Source: JBEKYH01 sp049511115
GTDB taxonomy: Bacteria > Planctomycetota > Phycisphaerae > Tepidisphaerales > Tepidisphaeraceae
Direction: 5' to 3'
DNA: 11,942 bases
Assembly (NCBI GenBank): GCA_049511115.1
Contig: JBEKYH010000111.1
Span: 1 to 11,942, forward strand
A model generated the notes under the pieces. The model saw only the letters and a list, made by a program, of their open reading frames with translations. It did no database searches and was not told the origin of the DNA. Positions within the stretch are counted from its first letter, which is position 1. Each line of letters begins with the position of its first letter. The position numbers and the translations under genes were made by a program. Below are positions 1 to 6,376 of this stretch, one piece after another.

Positions 1-921
1 CATCTGCGCATCACCGGCCGTGGCATGATCCGCGGCGGCGGCAAGCCGTTCTGGGATGCGTTCTGGAACACCTATAACGCCGACAATTCCACGAAAAACC
101 TGGATGTCTATCGCCCGCGCAACATGCTGATCCAGGACTCCCGCGATATCCACATCAGTGGCCTGCGCCTGCGCGATTCGGGCTTCTGGAACCTGCATCT
201 TTTCCGCTGCAACGATGTCACCGTGGAAAACCTGGATATCCGCGCCCCGTATCCTTCCCCGAGCACCGACGGCATCGACGTGGACAGCTCCCAGAACGTC
301 CGCATCATCCGCTGCCATATTTCCGTGAACGATGATTGCGTGGCCATCAAAGGCAACAAAGGCCCGCTGGCCGACAAGATTGCCGACATCCCCGCCGTGA
401 AACACGTCCGCATCTCCAACTGCACCTTCGGCTTTGGCCACGGCGTCGTAACCCTGGGCAGCGAGGCGTGCCATGTCAGTGATGTGATCGTCGAGAATTG
501 TCGCGTCAAACATTCGGCCACAGCCCCCGAAACCAATGTGGTCGTTCGCCTTAAACTGCGGCCGGACACGCCGCAGTATTACCACGACATCCATTGGCGC
601 AACATCAAAGTCCAGGGCCGCTGCGAGTTGGTCGCGGCCAAAGCCTGGACGCAATACTTCGACCTCAAGGGCCATCCCGCCCCGTCGCAGCGCATCGATA
701 ACCTCACCATCACCAACGTCACCGGCACCCTCGCCGACTTCGGCGAAATCACCGGCCCGGAAAAGGCCCGCGTCGGCAACGTCAGAATTGAAAACGTGAA
801 TGTGCGCTATCTGGACCGCAAGGCGCGGCCGACGGTGACGTTGCGGGCGGCCAAATTGAAGATCAAGAATGTGAAGATCAACGGGCGGGCAATTGAATTG
901 GCAGGTAGTAGTTCCGTCTAG
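1..921 (+). CDS. GH28 family glycoside hydrolase (polygalacturonase-like), 5' end cut off by the window
   Basis: This enzyme is predicted to hydrolyse galacturonan or a related pectic polymer by inversion, on a right-handed beta-helix fold. The reading frame is open from base 1, so the Met codon at 25 is internal and the true start lies upstream; any signal peptide is not visible. Counting from that Met, the GH28 catalytic blocks appear in order: STDGID (82 is the NTD aspartate), NDD (Asp103-Asp104), FGHG (His in GHG, near 140) and RLK (the RIK substrate-binding pair, near 176). All the expected acidic, His, Arg and Lys residues are kept, so the enzyme looks active. The upstream text ITGRG...GGGKPFW matches the usual early beta-helix turn. 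Asn of the classical NTD is replaced by Ser, which is common in bacterial members. The exact substrate (galacturonan, rhamnogalacturonan or xylogalacturonan) cannot be told. Confidence 0.9.
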   Translation, partial: HLRITGRGMIRGGGKPFWDAFWNTYNADNSTKNLDVYRPRNMLIQDSRDIHISGLRLRDSGFWNLHLFRCNDVTVENLDIRAPYPSPSTDGIDVDSSQNVRIIRCHISVNDDCVAIKGNKGPLADKIADIPAVKHVRISNCTFGFGHGVVTLGSEACHVSDVIVENCRVKHSATAPETNVVVRLKLRPDTPQYYHDIHWRNIKVQGRCELVAAKAWTQYFDLKGHPAPSQRIDNLTITNVTGTLADFGEITGPEKARVGNVRIENVNVRYLDRKARPTVTLRAAKLKIKNVKINGRAIELAGSSSV

Positions 922-946
922 TATGAAGTAAGCCCCCGATGTCGGC

Positions 947-975
947 TTGAAACTCTATGGAATATATGCTATTTT
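947..975 (+). promoter_or_regulatory. Candidate sigma70-type promoter of the antitoxin gene
   Basis: TTGAAA (947-952) and TATTTT (970-975) are separated by 17 bp in a short AT-rich stretch. This places the transcription start at or next to the ATG at 983, so the message may be leaderless. No Shine-Dalgarno sequence precedes that ATG. The assignment is by eye only. Confidence 0.4.
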
Positions 976-982
976 TTCTTAT

Positions 983-1615
983 ATGAAAGGAGCGCCGATT
1001 CGAGCACAAAGCCTCGAAAAACAGATGCTTGCGCGCATTCGCAGCTCGGGGCGTAGTTCCGTGTTCGTTCCGGGTGAATTCCTTGACCTTGGCAGCCGTC
1101 AAGGAGTCGATTTTGCCCTCCACCGTCTCGTCAAACAAGGGGTTCTCAGGCGGCTGGCCCGAGGCGTGTACGACTATCCCAAATCACATCCAAAACTTGG
1201 GATGCTCTCGCCGTCTGTGGATGATCTCGCCAAAGCACTCGCGGGCCGAGACCGCCTGCGCATTCAGCCATCGGGCGCTTACGCCGCAAATCTTCTACAC
1301 CTTTCTGAGCAAGTGCCCGCCAAAGCCGTCTTTCTCACCGATGGCCCGTCGCGCCGGCTGAAGATTGGTGCAAGTGAGATTATTCTCAAGCGGACAACGC
1401 CCCGGGCAATGGCTGCGGCGGGACTTATGAGCGGCCTGGTCATCCAGGGGTTGAAGCATCTGGGGCAATCGAATGTAACATTAGAGCGGATCGCACCGTT
1501 GCGGAAACTGCTCTCAGAGAAAGATCGTCAACAACTCAAAAAGGACACATCGCTGGCTCCGGCCTGGATGCGCCCTTTCTTGCAAGCGGTCGCCGAAGGG
1601 AAGAAAACCGCGTGA
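983..1615 (+). CDS. AbiEi/DUF6088-like antitoxin and transcriptional regulator
   Basis: The protein (210 residues) resembles the DUF6088/AbiEi-type antitoxins of type IV toxin-antitoxin pairs. These bind their own promoter through an N-terminal winged helix and counteract a nucleotidyltransferase toxin. Residues about 11-70 form the winged-helix region, with FLDLGSR, ALHRLVKQG and LRRLARGVYDYP as the family-like blocks. Residues 75-200 form the C-terminal domain, with LRIQPSGAYAANLL and VFLTDGPSRRLKIG. A TTG at 947 would add 12 residues, but it coincides with the -35 candidate and has no ribosome binding site, so the ATG at 983 is preferred; an ATG at 1024 would cut into the helix. The stop overlaps a GTG that begins a toxin-like frame by 4 nt (GTGA), the usual arrangement of such pairs. 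That downstream partner is truncated, so the antitoxin appears orphaned. Family recognition is from memory of the motifs. Confidence 0.75.
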   Translation: MKGAPIRAQSLEKQMLARIRSSGRSSVFVPGEFLDLGSRQGVDFALHRLVKQGVLRRLARGVYDYPKSHPKLGMLSPSVDDLAKALAGRDRLRIQPSGAYAANLLHLSEQVPAKAVFLTDGPSRRLKIGASEIILKRTTPRAMAAAGLMSGLVIQGLKHLGQSNVTLERIAPLRKLLSEKDRQQLKKDTSLAPAWMRPFLQAVAEGKKTA

Positions 1616-1734
1616 GTCGATTGGCCGAGCGTACTCGTGAAGAGCGCGGTGTCTACATCCAAGAAGCCGCTGCGCGCCTCGGCATCCTGCCGGTAATTAT
1701 TGAGAAAGACTATGCTCTCGATTCCGACGGGTAG
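1612..1734 (+). pseudogene. 5' remnant of an AbiEii-type nucleotidyltransferase toxin gene
   Basis: A frame starting with GTG at 1612 overlaps the antitoxin stop by 4 nt and runs 40 codons to TAG at 1732. It contains EAAARLGILPVIIEKDY, which fits the conserved N-terminal segment of AbiEii/DUF1814-type toxins (typically ...AAxRLGxxPxxxEKDYW...). The family continues for some 200-300 residues with a nucleotidyltransferase GSx10Dx[DE]-type core. Here the text departs from the family right after EKDY and stops 7 codons later. Only 42 bp separate the stop from the convergent L,D-transpeptidase gene, so the rest of the toxin is absent, not merely out of frame. A deletion is the simplest explanation. 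The remnant is too short to be catalytic. Confidence 0.6.
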
Positions 1735-1776
1735 GATCACGGAATTCAAATCAAGACCACTGGTGCATGCCGTCCC

Positions 1777-3027
1777 TTACTCCACCACCACCTTGCTCTC
1801 TCCCTCCACCATCAGATCAAACACCAGCGCAATATCCGCCGCCCGCAGCCGGATGCACCCCATGCTCGCCTGCTTGCCGATGCTGGATTGGTCGATAGTT
1901 CCATGAATGCCATAGCTGGTGCGCCCGACGGCCTGGCCATCCACGCCGGTCAGCGCGATCCAATATCCGCCCAGCGGATTGGCCGGATCATCCGCCTCAA
2001 TCGGCTGCCCGCCCTCGGGGGGATAGTAAGTCGGGTGCTTCAGCTTCGCGTGAGCCGCGATCGCCCATGTTCCCGTTGGCGTGCTGTCGTCCTTCCCCAG
2101 GCCGACGTCAAATGTCTGTACATACATCGAGCCAGGTTGCCCCGGCAGTCCGCCGAGATACACGTCCATCGCAAAAGCCTTCTTCCTCACCACCGCAAAG
2201 AATGGCCCGTGCAGCACCTTGATCGTCGAGCCGGCTCGCAACCGCCGCGGGTCCAGATGGTTAATCCTTGCCAATACTTCCCATGTCGTCTGATGGGCCG
2301 TCGCGATCTTGGAGAGCGAATCGCCCGGCTTCACGACATAGGCCGCGCTATACGGGTCCGCGACAAACAGCCGCGGCGAAAAAACCAGCGTCTGGCTGAT
2401 GTCGCTGACCATCGATCGCGCGGAGGCCGCATCGGCATCGCTGAGTGTGCCCGCCTGCAACGCGCCGTTTAGTTCAGCTCGCGCATCCACCAATTCACCT
2501 GCCGCCAGCCTCGCCTTGCCATCGGCGAGGGCCCCCGCTCCCGTAACAATCGGCTGGGTCGCCGGCGCTCCCGTTGCGGTCGTCGTCGAACCGCTTGAAG
2601 AGCCGGTGGTTAAAAGCCGCGACCAGTTGGATGCGCTTTCCCCTGCCGGCCGACTGGTTGGATAAACGGTGGCCGACGCGGTAATCGCCGATCCCGCGAT
2701 CGAGTCCTGCATCGCCGGCGGCGCCGGATTCGATTCCGTCGAATTCGCCGCCGAAATGCTCGGCTCGGGCACGACCGGCGCAGTCGGCGTAACCGTCTCA
2801 ATCGGCGGCGGCAATTTCACCGTCACTTCTGTCGGCGCCGCCGCGGGCTGCGCCTGCGTCGCATCCGGCGCTGAAACATCCACCGCCGACAACGTTGTTG
2901 CGGACGATTCCTTCAAAGCCAGTTTGCTGCGGAGTGTTTGGCGGAGAACGCAAAAAGAAAGGACGGCAATCGACAGGACCAAAACCGCGATAAATCCCCG
3001 GCTCATCCGGCGGCGCGAGCGTTTCAT
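1777..3027 (-). CDS. LysM-containing L,D-transpeptidase (YkuD fold), membrane anchored
   Basis: The protein (416 residues) should cross-link or modify peptidoglycan stem peptides in the periplasm using a cysteine nucleophile. A basic start is followed by one hydrophobic segment (residues 12-28), suggesting an uncleaved anchor or signal. Residues 41-165 are a Pro/Ala/Ser/Thr-rich linker and 165-212 a helical stretch. A LysM domain lies at 230-273 (YVVKPGDSLSKIA). The YkuD domain spans 277-415, with catalytic His375 in YGIHGT and Cys391 in SMGCIRL, both intact. The start has GGAGG 6 nt upstream. The gene is the last of three minus-strand genes, 43 bp after the folate cyclo-ligase gene, and its 3' end faces the toxin remnant. 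The presence of LysM and YkuD implies a peptidoglycan-bearing cell. Confidence 0.93.
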   Translation of the reverse strand: MKRSRRRMSRGFIAVLVLSIAVLSFCVLRQTLRSKLALKESSATTLSAVDVSAPDATQAQPAAAPTEVTVKLPPPIETVTPTAPVVPEPSISAANSTESNPAPPAMQDSIAGSAITASATVYPTSRPAGESASNWSRLLTTGSSSGSTTTATGAPATQPIVTGAGALADGKARLAAGELVDARAELNGALQAGTLSDADAASARSMVSDISQTLVFSPRLFVADPYSAAYVVKPGDSLSKIATAHQTTWEVLARINHLDPRRLRAGSTIKVLHGPFFAVVRKKAFAMDVYLGGLPGQPGSMYVQTFDVGLGKDDSTPTGTWAIAAHAKLKHPTYYPPEGGQPIEADDPANPLGGYWIALTGVDGQAVGRTSYGIHGTIDQSSIGKQASMGCIRLRAADIALVFDLMVEGESKVVVE

Positions 3028-3028
3028 T

Positions 3029-3046
3029 GAGAACCTCCATGTTCTC
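3029..3046 (-). promoter_or_regulatory. Small inverted repeat enclosing the ribosome binding site of the L,D-transpeptidase gene
   Basis: GAGAAC and GTTCTC form a 6-bp stem with a 6-nt loop. On the minus strand the GGAGG Shine-Dalgarno sequence lies in the loop and the first stem base, just before the ATG. It could modulate translation; it could also be chance in so short a stem. Confidence 0.3.
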
Positions 3047-3070
3047 TTAAGTTTCTACCATCACTTCAGT

Positions 3071-3670
3071 TCAGGTCTGCTGGATGCAGCTTGAGGCGAA
3101 CCGAAGAATTCCTCGATCAGTCACCAGCATACTCAGGGGCATGTCGTGGTCAAGAATCGGCACCGAGGAAACCATCTGCTCCTCAAACGCCAATCCGCAC
3201 GATAACCCCAGAAATTCCGGCTGCGCCAGAAAGCGATCGTAAAATCCCATCCCGCGCCCGATGCGATGCCCGTCCGGCGTAAATCCCAGTCCCGGAACCA
3301 CCACAAGATCGATGAAAGCTAGGGGAATGGGTTTCCCCGCGACTGGCTCGCGCAATCCCCGCTCGTTGGTCGTTAATCCGGTCTGCAGGCTGGTGATCTC
3401 CACCGGCAACATCCGCCGCTGGTCCCAACTCACCTTGGGGACGACCACTGTTTTTCCTGTCTGCCAACACTTTAGCGCCAGCGGCGCCGTATCCACTTCC
3501 AGATGCGCCGACAGGTAAAGCATCACGACGCGCGCCGCCGCGAATTCGGGGCTGTTGATGATCAGGTTACACGCGGTCTGGCTCTTGGTCTGGCGCTGCA
3601 GATCGCTCATCGCCGCCAATCTTTGGCGAAGCTGAAGTCGAATCAGTTGTTTGTCCGGCGTCATGCCCAT
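3071..3670 (-). CDS. ygfA: 5-formyltetrahydrofolate cyclo-ligase (methenyl-THF synthetase)
   Basis: The enzyme converts 5-formyl-THF to 5,10-methenyl-THF with ATP in the cytoplasm, returning folate to the one-carbon pool. Numbered from the chosen start (199 residues), the N-terminal basic helix holds LRQRLAAMS (14-22). LSAHLEVDT (53-61) carries the conserved acidic substrate residue. The signature VPGLGFTPDGHRIGRGMGFYDR (125-146) supplies the ATP and phosphate-binding loop. An in-frame ATG at 3694 would add 8 residues, but the ATG at 3670 has GGAGAGG about 8 nt upstream and is preferred. The length is typical of the family. In many bacteria the gene neighbours 6S RNA, but no 6S-like RNA fits in the 120 bp upstream. 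The gene follows rarA in the same direction across a gap that carries an unusual repeat array (3730-3759). Confidence 0.93.
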   Translation of the reverse strand: MGMTPDKQLIRLQLRQRLAAMSDLQRQTKSQTACNLIINSPEFAAARVVMLYLSAHLEVDTAPLALKCWQTGKTVVVPKVSWDQRRMLPVEITSLQTGLTTNERGLREPVAGKPIPLAFIDLVVVPGLGFTPDGHRIGRGMGFYDRFLAQPEFLGLSCGLAFEEQMVSSVPILDHDMPLSMLVTDRGILRFASSCIQQT

Positions 3671-3729
3671 CGTCTTTTCCTCTCCGTCAACCATTATTTC
3701 ATACGATACAATGCCGCCCCCCGTTCAAA

Positions 3730-3759
3730 TATCGGTTTTTCACCGATAGTCTTATCGGT
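3730..3759. repeat. Three alternating 7-bp half-sites upstream of the folate cyclo-ligase gene
   Basis: TATCGGT (3730-3736), its exact reverse complement ACCGATA (3742-3748) and TATCGGT again (3753-3759) are separated by 5 and 4 bases. The middle copy can pair with either neighbour, giving two mutually exclusive hairpins in RNA, or two overlapping operator palindromes in DNA. The array lies in the 120-bp spacer between the rarA stop and the cyclo-ligase start. There is no U-tract long enough for a standard terminator. Confidence 0.55.
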
Positions 3760-3790
3760 CGCTACTCTACCCCAATGGACGGATTAAACC

Positions 3791-5131
3791 TCATTTCCCT
3801 TCCGCGTCACCCTCATCTGCCGCGTCGGCGGCCTCACCCATTCCCGCCTGCAACCGGCCCTCATGCCCGCGCGGCGAAGCCCTGTAATATACCTTATCGA
3901 CACCAAGATAGTCCTGCTCCACAAAGCCACCAGGGTGGTCGTGTGGGTACTGATAATCCGTGCCGTGATCGAGCCGCTGCGCCCCGGCATAGTGCGAATC
4001 CTTCAAATGCTTGGGCACGGGAATCGTGCGCCCCTCCTTCACATCCTTCATCGCCGCCGAGATCGCCAGCGTGCAGGCGTTGGATTTGGGTGCCGTCGCC
4101 ATATAAATCGCCGCCTGCGCCAGCGTAAGCTGCGCTTCGGGCATGCCGATCCGCTCGACAATCTCAAACGCGGCCGCCGCCACCAAAATGGCCTGCGGGT
4201 CAGCATTGCCGATGTCCTCGCTGGCCAAAATTGCGATCCGCCGAGCGATGAAGCGCGGGTCCTCCCCCGCCGCCAGCATCCGCGCCACCCAATAAACCGC
4301 CGCGTCGGGATCGCTCCCGCGCATGCTCTTAATCAGCGCGCTGGCCACGTCGTAATGCTCATCTCCTGTGTCGTCGTAAACGATAGCCTTGCGCTGGATG
4401 GACTGCTCGGCCGCCTCCAGCGTGATATGAATCGCCTTGCCGTCGCTCTGCCTTTGCAACGACAAAACCGCCACCTCCAGCGCCGACAACGCCCGCCGCG
4501 CGTCCCCATCGGACATCGTCGCCCATAGGTCCAGCGCCGCCGCATCGAGCTGAATTGCCACTCCCCCGTAACCGCGCTCCTTGTCCTCCAGCGCGCGGCG
4601 AATCAGGGTGCGAATCTCCTCTTCGCTTAGCGGCGCAAACTGAAAAATCTGGCTGCGGCTGATCAGCGGCGAATTCACCGCGAAAAACGGATTCTCCGTC
4701 GTCGCCCCCACCAGCAGGATCAACCCCGCCTCCACGTCCGGCAGCAGAATATCCTGCTGGGCCCGATTGAAGCGATGAATCTCATCGAGAAACAAAACCG
4801 TCCGCCGCCCCCCTGACCCCAGCCGATCCTTGGCCGCGTCCAGGATCGCCCGCACCTCTTTCACTCCCACCGCCGCCGCGTTGACCTGCTCGAAATGACA
4901 ATTGACCGTCGCCGCGATCACCTGCGCCAGCGTCGTTTTCCCCGTCCCCGGCGGCCCGTAGAAAATCACCGAAAGCAACCGATCCGCCTCCAGCATCCGC
5001 CGCAGCAGCTTGCCCGGCCCAAGGAAATGCTCCTGCCCGACAAACTCCTCCAGCGTCCGCGGCCGCATCCGCACCGCCAGCGGCGCGACACGCGATAAAT
5101 TCTTCTGGCGTGATTCGGAAAACAGGTCCAT
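3791..5131 (-). CDS. rarA: RarA/MgsA-type AAA+ ATPase (replication-associated recombination protein A)
   Basis: RarA is a clamp-loader-like AAA+ ATPase that acts at stalled replication forks and single-strand DNA ends. The chosen start gives 446 residues, in the usual range. Visible motifs are Walker A GPPGTGKTT (59-67), Walker B LFLDEIHRF (113-121), sensor 1 GATTEN (142-147) and SRSQIF (158-163), which includes the Arg-finger region. The C-terminal half carries the family's tetramerisation-domain text (SDGDARRAL, HYDVASALIKSMRGSDPDAA, IARRIAILASEDIGNADPQA). An ATG at 5173 would add 14 residues (MCIFFPLAG...). The ATG at 5131 yields MDLF..., the common beginning of the family, and is preferred, though neither has a clear Shine-Dalgarno. 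It heads the minus-strand trio and is divergent from the SUKH gene. Confidence 0.95.
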   Translation of the reverse strand: MDLFSESRQKNLSRVAPLAVRMRPRTLEEFVGQEHFLGPGKLLRRMLEADRLLSVIFYGPPGTGKTTLAQVIAATVNCHFEQVNAAAVGVKEVRAILDAAKDRLGSGGRRTVLFLDEIHRFNRAQQDILLPDVEAGLILLVGATTENPFFAVNSPLISRSQIFQFAPLSEEEIRTLIRRALEDKERGYGGVAIQLDAAALDLWATMSDGDARRALSALEVAVLSLQRQSDGKAIHITLEAAEQSIQRKAIVYDDTGDEHYDVASALIKSMRGSDPDAAVYWVARMLAAGEDPRFIARRIAILASEDIGNADPQAILVAAAAFEIVERIGMPEAQLTLAQAAIYMATAPKSNACTLAISAAMKDVKEGRTIPVPKHLKDSHYAGAQRLDHGTDYQYPHDHPGGFVEQDYLGVDKVYYRASPRGHEGRLQAGMGEAADAADEGDAEGK

Positions 5132-5180
5132 ACGCGGGAATCTTACGCCCGCGAGGGGGAAAAAGATGCACACACTGATT

Positions 5181-5199
5181 CGGAGCGCAAGGCGCTCCG
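5181..5199. repeat. Short GC-rich palindrome in the rarA/SUKH divergent spacer
   Basis: CGGAGCGC and GCGCTCCG form an 8-bp perfect stem with loop AAG. It lies 50 bp upstream of the rarA start and lacks a T-run, so it is not a classical terminator. It may be a dispersed palindromic repeat of the genome. Confidence 0.4.
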
Positions 5200-5250
5200 G
5201 CTCCGCCTGCGCGGTGACGATCCACCTCTTTCGAAGCGAGGGCCTTCTTG

Positions 5251-5259
5251 TGGCATAAT
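5251..5259 (+). promoter_or_regulatory. Candidate extended -10 promoter element of the SUKH-like gene
   Basis: TGGCATAAT matches an extended -10 (TGn then CATAAT, one mismatch to consensus). It ends 8 nt before the ATG at 5268, which would make the transcript leaderless or nearly so. There is no convincing -35 box and no Shine-Dalgarno. Confidence 0.4.
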
Positions 5260-5267
5260 GCGATCAA

Positions 5268-5699
5268 ATGAATCTGGCGGATTTTCAAGCGTTTGTATTT
5301 GCTCAAGTCGGAAGGTTACAAGGGGTCAACCCACCCGCGACCGCTGACATGGACAACTTCGAGCGGTGGTTGGGCTATCAGTTGCCAGAGACTCTGCGGT
5401 GGCTGCTCAATACTTACGGATACTCTAAAGGCTGCGGTGTCAGCAGTCTTCCGGAGGCTGTAGTACAGACACTCGCCTGCCGGCGGTCGATTGGCCTGCC
5501 GGACCACTGGCTTTTGCTCGATGATCGGGGCGACGCTGGCGCGGTTTTGCTTGACTTGCAAACTGGGCGTATTTGTTGGTGCGACGCGCACCAGATATCG
5601 CAAGTTGTAGCGGGCGAACCGGTCCCGACAGCAGATTGGTTCAAAGATTACGGTGAATACGTCTCGAGCGGCGTTGGAGGCGCGGACTCCGCGCCTTAA
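5268..5699 (+). CDS. SUKH/SMI1-KNR4-like protein, probable
   Basis: The protein (143 residues) resembles the SMI1/KNR4 (SUKH) superfamily, small cytosolic proteins that often act as immunity proteins against nuclease toxins but also occur as stand-alone genes. The matching text is FERWLGYQLPETLRWLL (31-47) near the N-terminus, followed by LPDHWLLLDDRGDAGAVLLD (77-96), then GRICWCDAH (100-108), the strand-turn core that is usual in the family. No signal peptide or membrane segment is seen. No toxin gene lies alongside: rarA is divergent and the next ORF downstream is only 52 codons. The last seven residues (GGADSAP) and the run-up to the stop are encoded by a perfect 19-bp palindrome (5678-5696), so the native C-terminus may have been replaced. 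The assignment is from motif memory and is moderate; the role is unknown. Confidence 0.6.
   Translation: MNLADFQAFVFAQVGRLQGVNPPATADMDNFERWLGYQLPETLRWLLNTYGYSKGCGVSSLPEAVVQTLACRRSIGLPDHWLLLDDRGDAGAVLLDLQTGRICWCDAHQISQVVAGEPVPTADWFKDYGEYVSSGVGGADSAP
5678..5696. repeat. Perfect 19-bp palindrome forming the 3' end of the SUKH-like gene
   Basis: AGGCGCGGA and TCCGCGCCT are exact reverse complements around one central C. The TAA stop follows immediately at 5697. It could work as an RNA hairpin at the transcript end, but it has no T-run, so it looks more like an inserted short repeat. Confidence 0.5.
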
Positions 5700-5768
5700 C
5701 TAGCCCGCTTGGGCGGATGTTCGAAGCACTGGATCTCCACCAAGAGGGACTACGCCCCACGGTGTTTG

Positions 5769-5774
5769 TATAAT
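5769..5774 (+). promoter_or_regulatory. Consensus -10 box before the 52-codon ORF
   Basis: A perfect TATAAT lies 10 nt before the ATG at 5785. AGGA at 5775-5778 could instead be read as a weak ribosome binding site if transcription begins further upstream. No good -35 is visible at 16-18 bp. Confidence 0.4.
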
Positions 5775-5784
5775 AGGATCATCA

Positions 5785-5943
5785 ATGATGAGTTACTTGC
5801 ACCATCCCGGCTGGAAGAGAGTGCGCTCCATCTTGTCCGCCGCCCGCCAACGCGTAAAAGCCGGCCTCGGCGTTGAACACAACGCGTTTTGGCAAGGCAT
5901 CGAGACCAGCAGCCCGAGAAAGACCAAACGAAAAACTGCGTAA
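5785..5943 (+). CDS. Small ORF of unknown function (52 codons)
   Basis: This ORF reads MMSYLHHPGWKRVRSILS then AARQRVKAGLGVEHNAFWQG, and ends in a Lys/Arg-rich tail (SPRKTKRKTA). I do not recognise a family. The middle is likely helical and amphipathic, and the tail is basic, which would suit a nucleic-acid or protein-binding peptide. Support for it being real comes from the perfect TATAAT and an AGGA just upstream, and from lack of overlap with any other gene. It is convergent with uspA, 15 bp from that gene's stop. Against it, the length is short enough for a chance ORF in GC-rich DNA. A second Met directly follows the first, so either may start it. Confidence 0.4.
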   Translation: MMSYLHHPGWKRVRSILSAARQRVKAGLGVEHNAFWQGIETSSPRKTKRKTA

Positions 5944-5958
5944 GCTCGGCTGCGTTTC

Positions 5959-6375
5959 CTACCTCGCCCGTATCAACAGCACCGGCACATCAATGCTATG
6001 CTGCACGCGGCTGGCCGTCGCGCCGAAGAAGATATCCCCCAGCAGCCGATGCCCATGCGTGCTCATCGCCACCAGATCGCAATGTCTCTCGTGAACCCAC
6101 TGCACGATCTCCTTCACCGGCTGGCCGAAGGCAAGATGCGCCTCGGCCGAGATATCAATCGATTCAAATTCCCGGCGAACTTTCTCCAGATACTCCTTAT
6201 CCTCTGTCACCTCCGGGCTGACCGCGTCGGCGCCGAAAGTTCGCGCCGCCCAGCCGTCCGCAACATGCAGCAGCACCACCCGGCTGTGCATCAGGCTCGC
6301 CAGCGCCTTGATGTGCTTAATGATCGCCCGATCCGTCGGCGTCGTGTCGAGAGTCACCAGGATAATCTCATACAT
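5959..6375 (-). CDS. uspA: Universal stress protein (UspA family)
   Basis: This is a single-domain universal stress protein (138 residues) of the cytosolic Rossmann-like fold that often binds ATP. It starts with the usual first strand, YEIILVTLDTTPTDRAI, and ends with DVPVLLIRAR. The nucleotide-loop region reads MSTHGHRLLGDIFFGATASRV. In the canonical G-x2-G-x9-G-S/T motif the first Gly is Ser105 here and the final S/T is Ala119, while Gly108 and Gly118 are kept, so ATP binding is plausible but uncertain. Its ATG lies 1 nt after the mntH stop (TAACATG), which implies translational coupling and a function linked to the transporter. No ribosome binding site of its own is needed under that arrangement. 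The symbol denotes the family, not a specific orthologue. Confidence 0.92.
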   Translation of the reverse strand: MYEIILVTLDTTPTDRAIIKHIKALASLMHSRVVLLHVADGWAARTFGADAVSPEVTEDKEYLEKVRREFESIDISAEAHLAFGQPVKEIVQWVHERHCDLVAMSTHGHRLLGDIFFGATASRVQHSIDVPVLLIRAR

Positions 6376-6376
6376 G

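Noticed and set aside
108..569. 153-codon minus-strand frame inside the GH28 gene
   Set aside because: It is antisense to a clear GH28 reading frame with intact catalytic motifs, and its composition (Arg/Ser-rich) is that of a shadow frame.
1700..1906. 68-codon plus-strand frame spanning the toxin remnant and the end of the L,D-transpeptidase gene
   Set aside because: It shows no toxin motifs in this frame and runs antisense through the conserved YkuD C-terminus.
3671..3790. Possible 6S RNA beside the folate cyclo-ligase gene
   Set aside because: The spacer is only 120 bp and does not show the long closing stem with a large central bubble; 6S RNA is about 180 nt.
5717..5773. 18-codon ORF just before the 52-codon ORF
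   Set aside because: It is very short, has no ribosome binding site of note, shows no recognisable peptide, and its stop overlaps the TATAAT box.
5268..5943. A new toxin-immunity pair made of the SUKH-like protein and the small ORF
   Set aside because: The small ORF has no toxin features and has its own possible promoter; adjacency alone is too little to claim a system.
5873..6094. 73-codon plus-strand frame at the small-ORF/uspA junction
   Set aside because: It mostly runs antisense to uspA and has no initiation signal.
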